Shown piece after piece: positions 26,975 through 40,810 of a stretch of 64,000 bases of DNA. This DNA comes from Ficedula albicollis (taxonomy: Eukaryota; Chordata; Aves; Passeriformes; Muscicapidae), in assembly GCF_000247815.1 (NCBI RefSeq), contig NC_021677.1:59955762-60019761 (forward strand), written 5' to 3'. Under the pieces are notes generated by a model. The model did no database searches. It was not told the origin of the DNA and saw only the letters and a list, made by a program, of their open reading frames with translations. A program made the translations under genes and the position numbers. The stretch's first letter is position 1. Every line of letters begins with the position of its first letter.

Positions 26975-28960
26975 AGCATGGAGATAAGGTACTATCCTGG
27001 GAGGAGAGGAATTTGCTTTGGACTGTTTGGCTGCTTCCTCAGGCTGTAGTGGGATGCCAGGAGCCTCACAGGGCACACCTGCCTTTGTTTGGGACTTCGA
27101 GATGATGCAGTGAAAAAATACAAAATGATGCCACAGGAGAGTTTCAGGTTTTGGTCTGAAATTCAATGAATAAAAGATAACTTTGCAGAACCACAGCTAT
27201 TGGTAAAGATCTGTGGAGCAGTGCAGGTGATGTTGTGAACACTTTGCAGTTTGAAAAAATGGAGAGAACAGAGTTGTTTTATTATGGCTACAAAAAATGT
27301 TATCAAATATTCATGATGATCATCTCCTCTTATTTGAAATAATAAATCCAAGGTCAATTTTGTACTTGTAGAAAACTGGTGCCTGACTATTGGCCCCTTA
27401 TTTCTTCACTGGTGTAATGTAATGATAATATTTATCTACTTTGCAAAGATATTATTATGCTTACAAGTATATCATGGTGTGCAGAGAAGGGAAAGTAAGA
27501 TTCTCCCTCTTTTTCCTGCAGGTTAGGGAGAGGCTTCTACAGACATTTCTGAGCCCAGGGAAAGAAAATGTTGTGCTCAAGAGAGCTCATATAAGGCATA
27601 GAAGTTGATGAATTTGATGTTCAGTGTAACTATGATGTTTAAAACAGGCAATAAAGAAATGCCACCAGTTCTGTTTATTTTAAAGGCTAAGACCTTAAAA
27701 ATTATTTTTATCACTCATGCCATCCATCGTGTTGCCAGTTGTGACATTTGTGACCCGTGTTGCAAATTAGAATTTGACATTGTGGTGACTGCACTAAGCA
27801 ATTAAATTTGCCCCAGGGGTTTATAAATAGGATTTAAAGCACCCATCCCATGATTGCATATTATTATTCTGCTGTATGTGTTTTTGTTATTTATTTTTTT
27901 CCCCCAAAAGGAATGCAAGTTTTTAATGTCACCATGTGGTGACAACACGAAGCCTTTTTAGTCACCAAGCATGGAGATAAGGTACTATCCTGGGAGGAGA
28001 GGAATTTGCTTTGGACTGTTTGGCTGCTTCCTCAGGCTGTAGTGGGATGCCAGGAGCCTCACAGGGCACACCTGCCTTTGTTTGGGACTTCGAGATGATG
28101 CAGTGAAAAAATACAAAATGATGCCACAGGAGAGTTTCAGGTTTTGGTCTGAAATTCAATGAATAAAAGATAACTTTGCAGAACCACAGCTATTGGTAAA
28201 GATCTGTGGAGCAGTGCAGGTGATGTTGTGAACACTTTGCAGTTTGAAAAAATGGAGAGAACAGAGTTGTTTTATTATGGCTACAAAAAATGTTATCAAA
28301 TATTCATGATGATCATCTCCTCTTATTTGAAATAATAAATCCAAGGTCAATTTTGTACTTGTAGAAAACTGGTGCCTGACTATTGGCCCCTTATTTCTTC
28401 ACTGGTGTAATGTAATGATAATATTTATCTACTTTGCAAAGATATTATTATGCTTACAAGTATATCATGGTGTGCAGAGAAGGGAAAGTAAGATTCTCCC
28501 TCTTTTTCCTGCAGGTTAGGGAGAGGCTTCTACAGACATTTCTGAGCCCAGGGAAAGAAAATGTTGTGCTCAGGAGGGCTCATATAAGGCACAGAAGTTG
28601 ATGAATCTGATGTTCAGTGTAACTATGATGTTTAAAACAGGCAATAAAGAAATGCCACCAGTTCTGTTTATTTTAAAGGCTAAGACCTTAAAAATTATTT
28701 TTATCACTCATGCCATCCATCGTGTTGCCAGTTGTGACATTTGTGACCCGTGTTGCAAATTAGAATTTGACATTGTGGTGACTGCACTAAGCAATTAAAT
28801 TTGCCCCAGGGGTTTATAAATAGGATTTAAAGCACCCATCCCATGATTGCATATTATTATTCTGCTGTATGTGTTTTTGTTATTTATTTTTTTCCCCCAA
28901 AAGGAATGCAAGTTTTTAATGTCACCATGTGGTGACAACACGAAGCCTTTTTAGTCACCA
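26975..28960. repeat. Tandem duplication, 993-bp period
   Basis: 26975-27967 is repeated head-to-tail at 27968-28960. Over nearly 1 kb I see only four differences, all transitions, and all in 27580-27614 of the first unit. The unit has no recognisable gene or transposon. It is either a very recent tandem duplication or two haplotypes placed in series. Confidence 0.95.
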
Positions 28961-29082
28961 AGTATTGTAAAGCTGCTGCACCAAGTATTGTAAAGTCTGG
29001 CATCCCTTTGAAGAACTGTTCTTAGCCACTGCAAGTATTGTAAAGTCTGACATCCCTTTGAAGAACTGTTCTTAGCCACTGC
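28956..29082. repeat. Nested short tandem duplication (23-bp and 50-bp periods)
   Basis: caccaagtattgtaaag recurs 23 bp later (28956, 28979). A 50-bp unit beginning aagtattgtaaagtctg is then present at 28983-29032 and 29033-29082 with one difference. It directly abuts the end of the 993-bp duplication. Confidence 0.9.
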
Positions 29083-29760
29083 TGCTGGTTTTATTTTTGA
29101 GTTGTTCTCTGTGGAATATTTTTTATTTTGTCCTCGCGTGCCCTGAATTTTCGCAACATTTTCAAATCAATCGAGGTCCTTCCCTCTCCTGTGTTTTCCC
29201 CACTCTTATTAACTTTTACTGGACTGTGCCTTCGAAAATCTATTTGAAAGTCTTTTTCCCTTGAACTCCAAGGAGTCTTTAGAGAAACATCTGCCAGAAG
29301 CACTGACCTACAAAATCTATTAGGCACTTCCCACTGGTGTGAGGCTTGTTTATGTAATGCTGCTGGATGGGACAGCTCTGCTCTGGAGGAGAAATACAAA
29401 ATCCAGTTTTGCTTTCATAAGCATAGGTGCAAAGAAGTGGCTGATACTGAGAGGATGTTAAAGTGTTAAAAGTTGGATGTTAATTGTGATCATATGTAAC
29501 TTATCAGTTGTAATGTGGCAGAGAAGGGTGGCAAAAACAGGGGAATGAATTGTCCAAGAGAGAAATATTTCTTCTCTCCATTCCTGAGCAAAGCAATAAT
29601 TTAACCTCAAATTAGTCAGGTTGATTACTCTTATTATAAACACAGAAATATGAAGGAGTGGCGTGGTGAGGGGCGTATCACTAGATAACTTTATAGATTT
29701 TCATAAATTATTTTATGATCTTTTGAGTTTGATGGTTACAGATATAACTGCTAACTTACT
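29083..29760 (+). other. Intron 1, non-coding
   Basis: No repeat, RNA gene or exon recognised. Confidence 0.4.
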
Positions 29761-29919
29761 CACACTCTGTATATTCCTTAAAAATGTGCTCTACCAGACA
29801 AAGTACCAGAAGTTTATCCCTTTGTATAACCGGCAACTTATTCACACTCTGTGTATTCCTTATAAATGTGCTGATAGCAGGAAGTACCAGACAAAGTACC
29901 AGAAGTTTATCCCTTTGCC
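29761..29919. repeat. Imperfect tandem duplication, 82-93-bp period
   Basis: cacactctgtatattcctta (29761) recurs at 29843, and accagacaaagtaccagaag (29793) recurs at 29886. The period shifts because the second unit has an extra gatagcaggaagt-like segment, so this duplication is older or more damaged than the others. Confidence 0.85.
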
Positions 29920-32248
29920 CTCTGAAAGATCTTCCAGGGCTGGAGATGCAAAGGCATCTGCTCCATCAGAACATAAAAGTGGAAGCAACAGGGGAAGTAA
30001 AATGTCATGTGCGTGAAGTGGATCAGAGGAAAAGGGCAACCAGCCCATGAATTTGAACTTGCACTTTCTTACTGTGGACTTGGGAGATGAGCTGAGAAAG
30101 TTCTGAAATTTTCCTCTTCAGTTTTGGGGATTTTTGGTGACATTTCACTCAAACTTTATCCCCACTGGATGAGTGAAGTTAAAGCACAGTGGAGCCCATA
30201 ATCTTCACTACATTAGGAGTAATATATGGAGTGGCTGATACTATATCCAACAGCTTGGATCTGTGTGAACAAGGAGCTGCTCAGAGCTGGAATAATTTGG
30301 AATGCAGTGTTTGGTGCAAATCTGGACCAAGTTTGACCTTTGCCTCAAGGCTGGTGAAAGGATGCCTTAATCCTACTGCTCCAGCACTATTTTTAATGCT
30401 ATGTGTGCCCCCATTAGATTTTGGAGGAAAGTTTTCTAATTCCCTTTGAATTCTTGGACAGTCATCATCTTTATTTTTTTGGAGAGACATTGGAAAGCTG
30501 TGAATCCCTTCAGTGCCATCCCCCAGGGAGCCTTGGCTTTTCTGAAGTGGGCTGGGGGACGTGTCCCAGACACATTAATGAAGCTCTCCATCATGAAGTA
30601 TCAGGAGGAGCTAACAGAATATTTATGCCTGCTCCTTCCCTGACCTTCCATAATTGCCTCTGATTATTCTATTACTGCAGAACATTTTAAAGTAATTGTG
30701 GAGATCGGATGCAAGTGTGAAGCCACAGAGGCTGTCCTGAAACTTGGCAAAATCATGGACAGGCATCCAAATTGTGAGTCAGTCTGCCCTGATCTGCCTT
30801 CTCAAGTGGGATGTTACCCAGGCTGAATAATGATTTGTCCCTCCAGTGAAGTTGCATGGTGACAAGTGGCAGAAGATGACTTGGTTCTTTGATACCTGCC
30901 ATCGATGCAGATTCCAGAGTTGGGAGTTTTGACTGTCTACAAGGTTTGGGATTTGGCCAATTTTACAAATATTGTCGTTGGTGAGCTCTGTGGTTTGACC
31001 AGTGATCAGCTGGTGAGCAGATTGCAGAGCTGGCAGAGGTGTGGAGAAATAACTTGTGTCTCAGTGGGCAGGGTGACCTGGATCATTCTCAGTGGATACA
31101 TGTCTGATCCATCTGGAAAACATCTGTGGTGGGGATTGCCCACCTTCAGTGCTTCATTTACTGTGGTTTTCTCATGACTAAATCTTTCTTGCTCTAGTTC
31201 AGACCCGGTTCTTGTCCTAGTACTTTGTGACTGGTCTCCTCTTCTGCAGCAGTATCTTACAGATCTCAGAACCTTTTTTTTCTTGTTTTCCTTCATCTTT
31301 ACTAAACAAAGCAAGTTCTTCCACTCATTCTGTGTAGTCATAATTTTTGGAAACTTTATTCTTGTCTTTGTCTTCTGAAGTCTGTGCAGTAGCCATCACC
31401 TTACTTAAAATTTTGTTCCTCAAATTGGATCCAGGTCTTCAGTTGAGGTCTCACCTGTGCAGCCTGGTGAAGAAGAATGACTTCATATCCTTGATGTACA
31501 ATGCATTATTCATCTCACTTCTTTGTTTGAATTTTTTTGGCAACTGTATAAAAAGTGATGCAGCTTCAGCTTGGGATTTCCTCTAAAAGCCCCAGTGCTC
31601 TTCTAGAAAACTGTAGTTGTTCCCAGAACTGTGTCTGTACAGCTGATTCTCCATTTAGTTGGGAATAACCTTTCACTTTTAAAAATAATTTTTTATCCAG
31701 GTGATTTCTCCATGTTGTTAAAATCATTCCAGTTCTTTCTTCAAGTCCTTGGAGCATTCTTGTTTAATGTCACTTTAAGCATAATGATTAAGCTCCCTAT
31801 TATGGAAATAACAAATACTAAAAGGACCCTCACTTAAAATCCTTTTTCCTACAGGGACCCACTGATGGCAAGCCCAGGGCTGGCTCTTGAGCATTTTTCT
31901 TCCCAGTTAAATTGTTCCCTGTCACATCTGGCTGGGCAGTGTCAGGAGCTGTCCTGGTGTCAAGATCTGTAATGTCTCCTGTCCTTCACTATTCACCAAC
32001 CTGTTATTCTGTCATGGCAAGAAATGACATTACTCTGATGGGATTTATTCTCAAGGAAGCTCTGACTGGCATTTTCCTGGTTTCCTTTACATGTATCCTG
32101 TTTGATTATTTGATCTGGTATTTTGATGGAACAGAGGACACGGGCTGGTGGTTACATCTGACTGCTCCTATTTATTTTCTGTTCAAGTTTGTATTTTTCC
32201 TCTCTTGTCCAATTTCTTTCTCAAACCTAGCATTGTCAAAGATGTTTT
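29920..32248 (+). other. Intron 1, non-coding
   Basis: About 2.3 kb. A 133-codon frame at 31912-32313 runs through a hydrophobic stretch into a CR1 fragment, so its tail is repeat-derived. I do not call it a gene. Confidence 0.4.
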
Positions 32249-32328
32249 GGCAACCTGCTCTAGTGGAAGGTTTCCCTGTCCATGGCAGGGGGCTGGAACA
32301 ATGTGGTCTTTAAGGTCCCTTCCAAACA
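32249..32328 (+). mobile_element. CR1 LINE short 3' fragment
   Basis: About 80 bp matching the CR1 3' UTR: ggcaacctgctctagtggaa, then tccctgtccatggcaggggg, then tctttaaggtcccttccaaa. The terminal octamers are lost. Confidence 0.8.
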
Positions 32329-35021
32329 CCTTCTTTGTCTCTGTGAAGCTCCCTGTAACATTTTTAAGCTAAGTTTAAAAATTCCATTGATTTCCCAAAA
32401 CTGAGACTGAGGTGTTTTTTATGCCAGACCAAATTGTTGATGTGAAATGCATCCTCCAGAGCTCCAGACAGGCCTTGGTTTGGTGCCACCTCGCTACTCT
32501 TCAGGATTTACTGCTTCACAGAGCAGTGACTGCAGACACATTAAAGATACAGCATTTCATTGCTCCATTAAGAATTTAAAACACATATGTTAAGATAAAA
32601 TTGTGCTTTCCCCTTACATTTATGAGGAGATCAAGGCAAAAGCTAGGAAGAAAATGAGGCACAATTTTTGGCCAAGTTGTTAGTGACTTTGAAATGATCT
32701 TTGCAAGTTTGTTATCTTTCTCTCCAGCATTTTGCCAGCGCTTGGGGAGTGAAGTGGTGTCAGCATATTGCTCACAGATGGTGACATTGTTAGATGTGGA
32801 ATATGGCAAAGAAAGGCTCAGGTACCATTTGGAGTTAGATTTAAATGCGTTGTAAACGCTACCCCGACCTTGGCACAGGTTGAGAAATTCACATACAGGA
32901 CAAATTACAGGGGACAAAAGGAATCAAGAAGGAGAAACTGTTTAAATACCAGAAGATATGTATTTAATGGTCCTGATAAAGAAGTACTGTGTATTATTGT
33001 GAGTGTTCAGGAGATTGTTTGAGATTGTCTAATCCCTTGCCTACTCCCTTTTGGCCTTGGAAATTCAGGAATATCCATTAAACAGCAGATTATAGCCAAA
33101 CATCTCCCACGTCATCATGGCATGAAAATGCTGCTGAGTTGGACCAAGAGTTGCAGCTGTGTCCATGGGAGGGGCTGGAATTCAGAACTAACACCTAGCC
33201 CATGGCTGCAAATTCTGAATGATCTGTTATGAGGCTTAAAGGACAAGAACAGGGAGCAATGACTCCTGGGGTTAGGCTAGATCAGGCTGATGGCAAATCT
33301 ACCGAGAAATGTCTCCCCATGGCCACCCAAGGAAAGGACCCAACAAGCTGAACTCTTCATCCTTTGCCACGTTCCAAGTCCCAGCTGGATAGGTCATCAT
33401 CACATTCCTTTCTCAAATTCACGAGGATTATTTTTTAAGCTCGTAATCATCCGTGTGTCTCTTCTTAGTGTGACTCACCAATATTTTAAGGATTTTTTTT
33501 CTCCCCCTAGTTCTCTGTAAGTGAAGTGCTGCATTCTTGGTGGCCTAACTTTGGTTTAAGCTTTGCAGAAGCTCGAAGGAGGATCACGACTCCTCTGTGC
33601 CCCAGTCTCGTTTTGCATGGTGTGGAGAAGCTGATCACATAAGCTGCCTGCTGACTTCTGTCTTCTCTAGAACCATTTATTTTTTTTTTGGTTGAGCCCT
33701 AAAGCTTGAGCTTTGCCTGTTGGTGACAAACCCTTTGCAACCTTGGTGTCTTGGGAGATGGAGAAGCTGATGAAAAGCAGAGTCCTGCTGTCTGCTACAT
33801 GATTTAGAGAGAGGCTCTGATTCTGGCAGAGTTGTCTGTGGGTTGGATATCCAGCTGTATCTAGAGCTGGGATTCCTGACTCAGGCAAAACCACTGAAAG
33901 GAATGGGAATGTTGCCTGGTGTCAGGGCTGCAGAAGTAGCCCTTGGTCTATTTTTTCCCCTCTGATGCATTTTGTCTCATTTAAATCTGCTTGCAAATCG
34001 ACTGCACTTACCGGTGCATAAAGTGAGTTAATTTTGATCTTGGCCTGTATTTATTTACAGGTACTCATCCATCAGCCTGTGTTTGTTTCTTTTGCCCTGT
34101 TCAGTGGCCATTTCTGCAGATCTAACTTGCAGACTAAAAAGACTCAAGCTGGGAGAGCAGATCACTTGGGTGTGCTCAGGTTTTGTCTGCTGCTTTGTGG
34201 AGTGTGTTATTTGAGTTCTTTGTAGGAAAGCAAACAGCTGACTAATAACTTTAAATGTTATATACTGTTTCAAAGTGATGGCTGCACTGTTAATTTAGGG
34301 ATCACAGGAAGACAGGGCTGTTGTGTGAAATTAGAGAGGATTGTGTCTTTGTTAGTTTCTTTTATTTGAGAAAACAGGAAAGCCTATTCTATTAGTTTTT
34401 GTAGAGCAGCAATATGTTCTTATCTTAAACATGCCATGTAACATAAATAATTAACCACAAGGATTAAAAATAGAAATAAATATAGGTTAGTAATCTTGTG
34501 TCTAGATGAATCCTCTCTCCATTTAAAAAAAATACAGCGTTACACCAGTGTATAGCTTCTGTGAGTGAGATCAAAATTAGATCCCTGAATATTTAGGTGC
34601 TCTGTCTGTGTTTGACAATTCTCATGTCTCCATGCTTTTCAGAAGACTGCTGGAGTCTATTTATAGCACAGATTTTGAACATCTGACACATAAGCTCCTG
34701 TGGACAGTTGGGTTAGTTTTTAGGTGCGGAATACACAGCGTTGGCTCAAGTTGAAAATGCTTTTTTTAATATTGCCTTGTTAAGCTGTCACCTTCTCCTC
34801 CAAGCTGGGAAATGTGGCCATTTGTGAGCTTGGGATCAGTCTGAGGTTGCTGCTTATGAACAACTCCTTTACAGCATGGGAATTTATTTCAGGTTCACAC
34901 TGATATAACTGGGATCGGAGCCTTGGGATACTTGGGACACTTCAGAAACAGAGATCACTTTTAGAGTGCTTTGTGGCAACTTGGAACTTAAATTGGCTTT
35001 GAACAAAAATATTGTCGGCTA
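32329..35021 (+). other. Intron 1, non-coding
   Basis: About 2.7 kb of AT-rich sequence with no recognised repeat or exon. Confidence 0.4.
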
Positions 35022-35296
35022 TCTGTGCAGGACAAGGGGGAATGGTTTTTAAACTTAAGACAGGAAATATTTGGATTAGATGTTAGGAAGAAATTCTTTA
35101 CTCAGAGAGTGCTGAGGCTCTGGCACAGGTTGCCCACAGAAGCTGTGGTTGCCCCATCCCTGGCAGTGTTCAAAACCAGGATGGATGGAGCTTGGAGCAA
35201 CCTGGGATAGCAGAAGGTGTCCCTGCCCATTGCACAGGGACTGGAGCAAAGCTTTAAAGTCACTTCCAACCCAAACCATTCAGTGATTCTGTGAAC
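35022..35296 (+). mobile_element. CR1 LINE 3' fragment
   Basis: It starts near tgtgcaggacaagggggaat. It includes ttggattagatgttaggaag, ttgcccacagaagctgtggt and cccatccctggcagtgttca, and ends caacccaaaccattcagtgattctgtgaa, which retains one octamer-like unit. Confidence 0.93.
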
Positions 35297-38200
35297 TCTT
35301 GAATTCTTGAGGACTTGCAGATGAATCTCCTGGGATGGCTAGTAGGGGAAATGAAATGTATTCTGCATTCTTCCAGCTCTGTGGAATCATCTGTTAATGA
35401 TTTTACTCCTCATTAATCTAACACACATTAAAGAGAACGTGATATCTAAATAAAAGCAAGCTCTACATTTTCTCCTCTATGGGATTTCCCTACTTGTCTA
35501 TTCAGATCTAATTCATGCAGGTCTAATGCATCCAAATTTCCAAGTGTGTCTGCTTGGAAAGCATGTGGGAAAAGAAGTTTTGACAACTCCTGAAATGAGC
35601 CTCCTAGCTATCACTGAACCTCTGAGGTCTTTCTGAATTTTCATGAGGACAACTCTACCTTGAAACCACTGCTCAAGTAATTATCTTCTCTGGTAGTTTG
35701 GCTCCAGAGGTCTCCTTCACATCTGTGCTTTGTGATCTGCCAAAATGAAACAGGAAAGTCAAAGTTTAAAATGCCTCTGGTGTAAGCTCTGCTCAACCTT
35801 TACCACTTTTGGTGCTCACCTGCACCAGTGAAAAAGAATCCTACCTGGACTGGAATTTTCCTAGCAGAGAAACCAGAGCTGCTGGGTTCTGCTACCACCA
35901 GTGCCATGTTTAGATTCCAATGATTTTTGATCCAGGGAACTCTTACCTTGTCAGGATTCCTTGACTGGCTTTGTATGGCAAACAGCTGGGTCTGTGTTAG
36001 GGTTCCTAAAGCCTTGTGACTTATAAATGTTTTTAAGGCAAGAAGGGACAATTAAGGTTAATCTGACCTCCTTTATTTTTATATTACCTCATATAGAAAT
36101 ACCCACTATTATATAGTCTAACATTTGCTATATAAACCAAGACATACATTGTAATATAATTTTAATGCAAATATATTAAAACCATAATACAGCAGTCAAT
36201 TTTTCTTGAAGCTATGAGAAATCCCCAGAGAATCTCTGGGTGTGGTTGGACTCAGTCTCTGGATCTTAGCAAGGGAACATGAAATTTTTAGCCTTGCTGT
36301 GAACTTGGACACCATGCTTAGCTCCCACCCTCCCATTATTGGGCAGAAATTGGTCAGTTCCTGCTCTGGGGAAAGTCATTGCAAGCTTAAAGTGAATATT
36401 TACAGATAGTAATCAATGGGAAAGGGAGGGCAATTTTTTGTAGTCATGTGATTAAATGCAAACTGTTTCATAGTGTCCAGGCTTGTTCCAGCACCTCATC
36501 CTTGGTGTGTTCCTGAATCAAACAGAGCTTGCCCACAACTCACCTTCTTTTAGCACTTACTTTTGATAGTTATGTGATTTAGTTGACAGACTTTATCTCT
36601 GAATGAAGTTTTGATTTCATATTCTAAATATAAAAAAGGACCAGCCTTCATGAGAAATTCCGGTTATCTTTTTCACTGCAATTCATGAATAACAGTGGCA
36701 GTCACTGGATTTACCCCAGTGAAATCCACAGATTTTGATGGAATTGTTGGGGATTTGTCCTGGTGCAATTGAGAGAACCTGGCCCATGTGTTGCCTGTTT
36801 TTTCCTAACCACATCTTGTGTTTCAGTCAATGCATCTTGTCCCAGAGCACGAAATCTTTTAAAACAGAAACTTAAAATCCTACAAGGCAATGCAGGTTGG
36901 CTTATTTTAATTTCTAATTTCATTGACCTTGACCAATACAAGTTTTTCTGTTATCCTTGTTTACTTCAGCTATTCTTGCCCTTAATCCTCTCCAGTATTT
37001 GTAGGAGGGATGATTATGGATGCTCAGGAGGTGTGGGCCTTCAGCTAAAGCTGGAATGGTGATGGATGTCTGGCCATGGGAATGGAAAATCTCTGTCCAC
37101 TGGGATTTATACTAAAGTCTGATCACAGTGAATAAAAAAATCCAATAAAACCATACCAAAGATGAGAAGTTTTGAAGTTTTTCTTGGCTGTTTTGCCTTT
37201 GATCAGTCTAAATCCAGCCTTGTAAGAGTATTTCATCATACATTTTTGTCTGTTTTGCATACTGCATTGCACATCCATCCAGGATAAGAATAATGCAAGG
37301 ATAACTGCAAGGATCCAGCTGTTTGTTTGTAATAGAAATTATTCTTTGATATTGAATTAATTAGTTCTTAATGCGGATCAGACTGCTTTATATAAACACT
37401 TGGAAAGAAAGGACAGAGTGATGACAAAAAAATTAGCTGGTTATGAAAGAATTGAAAAAAAAACAAACAAAAAAATGCTTTATAATTTTGCAACACAGCA
37501 AGCTTTTTTTCCCAGCAAATATGAATTGTTTAGAAATGTTATGAAGAGAACTGCATTTACTTCATGCTGTCTGATTAGAAGTTTTGGCCTTTTATGTATT
37601 TCAGCTTGGTATGTTTGCCAAGCGCTCTTATTACTTCAATCAATTTAAATTTGCAAGACTGATGATCCTGACAGAACCCATTGGCACATCATGTGATCCT
37701 GGAAGCTAAAAATACCATTCTCTATGGGGCTTGCTTATTTCATGCTTCAAAGCCTAAGAAATGTTCGTTTTAGGAGGGGAAAAAATAAAAAGAAAGAAGA
37801 AGTTTGCCCTTTGTGTGATACCAGTAACTTCTTGGAGGAAGAATACCCGGTGCTTTTCATGGAATCTTGGGGGTGTTTTGTTGTGGCAGTAGTGAGCTGT
37901 GAGTTGTTTTATAGAAGTGCCTGGAGATTCCCTTTGGGGAGTGGGAGACAATGTCTGGATGCAGAAAACATCTCTGTTGGGGCATGAGAGGGTGAGAGTA
38001 GCAAGGATGGGGCACACTCCCAGACCTGCCTTCAGCAGGGGTAGGGGTAGGAGCAGCTCTAATCTCTGTTTTCCTTAGCCCATCTGCCAAGCCTCACATC
38101 TCCATTAACTAAATGATGTTTCCCTGCCCCAGATGTGATGGCTAAGAGAGAATTGCACTGAGTCTGCCCTGAACTGTGACTTTTCGTTGTAGAGAGGGTG

Positions 38201-40189
38201 TTCAAGTCTCTATGAGTCCAGCCACATGTTTGCTTTGTCCTGTTTTCGGGCTGATCTGGCTCCAACATTCACTCTGTGTGTGTGCAAACCAATACTAGTG
38301 GGATGCTTGAATTCTGGCTGTTGACATCTCTGTAAATTGCCTGTAAATCTCTGAATTGCCTTCCTGTGCATGATACAAAATGCTGCTGAGGGCTTTCAAA
38401 CCTCTCCTCTGTCTCAGCACTCACTCAGAGTTGAAGAACCTGAAGAAACTCAGTGCTCTGTGGCTTGCTCTGTTAGTTGCATTGGCATTAACCTTTGCAG
38501 TAGCTACAAGCTGCAATTACATCTCCTGAGAACCTCTGAAGTCGTTCCTCAGCTGTAGCTGAAAATAACAGGGCACCCCTACAGCCGATTTAAAAGGGTG
38601 AGAAAGGTCAAAGCCCCTGTCCTTCAAGTTGCTGCTTGGGAGGTTTGCTTGGGGAATTTTTGGTATTTTCTGTTGAAGCAGGCTGTCCCTGGGAATGGCA
38701 GAAACTCCATCCCTGGCTCTCAGGGTTCAGCTGGATAAAGCCATGGCTGACCTGATCTGATGCTGGCCTTGGTACCACTTTGAGTAAGAGGCTGGTGGGA
38801 AGGGAGGAAATGTCTCCAACATTTCTATGCCTGTTCAGCAGAACAGCTGCTTTTTATTCATGCCTGATTAACAAGCAGTGTTTAATTACTGCCCAGCACT
38901 CTGTGGGTTTCCAGCAGTATCTCTGCTGTTGAGGAACAGTGTTACTGTGTTGTTCTGTCTTTTTCCCTTCTCATTTTCACCTGCTTCTCTCCACACAGGG
39001 AGTTGGGCAGTAGAGCAGGAGAGATGTTACTTTATCCAGAATATATTCTGGAGATTTAGCTTTGGACCTGACTTTGTGTGAGCACATGCTTGCCTGCAGA
39101 ATAGCACAATCTGTAGCACTTTTTTCCTCTGTTCACCCTTCAAATTCAGAGAGCTGAGCTTGAGTTGATTCTTCATGCTTGGAGTATTTTCTTTACTTGT
39201 GTTATTCCTTATTCCACGAGTATTTGTGCCCTGTCCTGAGATGAGGAGACGTTTGAGCTATTATGAGCTGTCATCTTTCAGCTTCACAATCTCTCAGAAC
39301 TGTGGAAAGTGGGAAAATTTGGGCTCTCATAACAAACCATAATAAACTTCTTGTAGCTTTTGATGGGCATTTCCATTTTGTCATTCCAGGCTGTTTTGTG
39401 AAACTCGAGTGTTTAACTTACTTCTGATAGAGCTGGCAGAACCTAAAGCTGGTGTGATAAAGCTGAGAATGCTTGAGGTAAAGTCTGATGCAAGTATCTG
39501 GAAGGGTACTTAGAGAATTGCCTTGTATAGTGAAGCATTTGACTCAGCATTGTCCTGGCAGGGAACTTAAATTATTTGCAAGTGGTAAGAGTTCTCTAAT
39601 GGGACGAACAAACACTCAAAGGAAGAGCTAAACAAAAATTTGCAGTTAGGGCAACAGCAGGTTCTCAATCCTTGTCTCTTTGCTTTCAGAGGATTTTCTG
39701 TGCAAGCAGCATCTTAGGGTTGCTGCAAAATCTGGGGATCATTTGCTTTTTGTATGTAAATATGTTCTTGTCCTGCAAACAGCATGAGAATGAAAAAAGA
39801 AATTTTTTTGATGGCCTGGGGAAAATCTTCCTTGAAGAGTTTAATAAGGATCAAATTAGTGCAAATAAGATTTGATTAGCTACAGAAAGGGCAGTTTCAT
39901 AGGACTAATCCTTGGTTGTTTTTTTTTCCCTTCTCCCTTGAACTACTTAGTCATCAGGCAAGGGTAGGATTCCTTTCATCTGCTGGAGGCAGGAGACAGA
40001 CTGAGGTCTGGAGCAATACACTGTCATCCTTCATTCCATATCCATCTCTTTGGTGTGGAACAAAACTTAAAACCTCATAACATTTGTTTGGATGAAGAAT
40101 CCCGCTACAATAGGTGCAAAGGGTGCCAATTAAATCTAATGTCCAGCCTCCAGTGGAGCTTATTGACTCTCCATCTAAATATAAACTTG
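35297..40189 (+). other. Intron 1, non-coding
   Basis: About 4.9 kb of AT-rich DNA. No recognised transposon, RNA gene or exon. Confidence 0.4.
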
Positions 40190-40810
40190 TCAAATCTGTG
40201 CTGTGGAGCTAAATATAAGCCTGAGCTTGCTCAAGGGACCGTGTCCACTGCTCCCGTTGGAAATGTGCAAGCTGGGCTGAGGAGAAGGATGCTGTTTGAT
40301 CTCCAGGGGTGGAACAGGAATGTGCAGTGTGTGGGTGGGTAACTCAAGGCTGACATTCCTAAGCTGTCCAGTTCCAAGGAGTCTGGGATAACCTAGAAAG
40401 GGTTTTAGGTCAGCTGAATAAGGAACGAGGAGTACTGGAGTTAGAGGCGTGTGTGGTGGTGTGTTATTTTTTGTTTGCTGCTCTGAAGTGAGTTTGGTAC
40501 CTTTGATAATGATCTGTGCCTTGGAATCCTGTGTAGGATGAAATCGGACAAAGATAAGTGGATGGATTTTTAACTCCTTTTGCTCAGCTTTTTTTGCAGA
40601 GCTTTGGCTCAGTTTATCAGTAAAGGGAGCTTTTCCTGTCCCTCTGGAGTCTGTTATTACGTTTGCAAGGAGTCTTTGATGAGGGAAGGAAGTATTGAGT
40701 GAAAGTAAACCATTCCTAATCCCAGCAGCAGAGCCTGCTCCTTCCTCCATAACCCAGACACAGCAACTGGCTGAGAGAACCTGATAGAAATTCATGGGCT
40801 CAAATAACAT
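40190..40810 (-). other. Open frame of 206 codons, probably not coding
   Basis: The longest open frame in the window that is not low-complexity or repeat. The translation is rich in Leu, Pro, Ser and His in its second half, with no signal peptide, membrane helix, zinc-binding pattern or other motif that I recognise. There is no CpG promoter or convincing splice context around it. In intronic DNA of this size, a frame this long can occur by chance. It is recorded because of its length only. Confidence 0.12.

Noticed and set aside
31912..32313. 133-codon hydrophobic frame resembling a membrane protein
   Set aside because: The C-terminal part is CR1 3' UTR sequence, and the hydrophobic part reflects T-rich DNA. 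No family resemblance was found.
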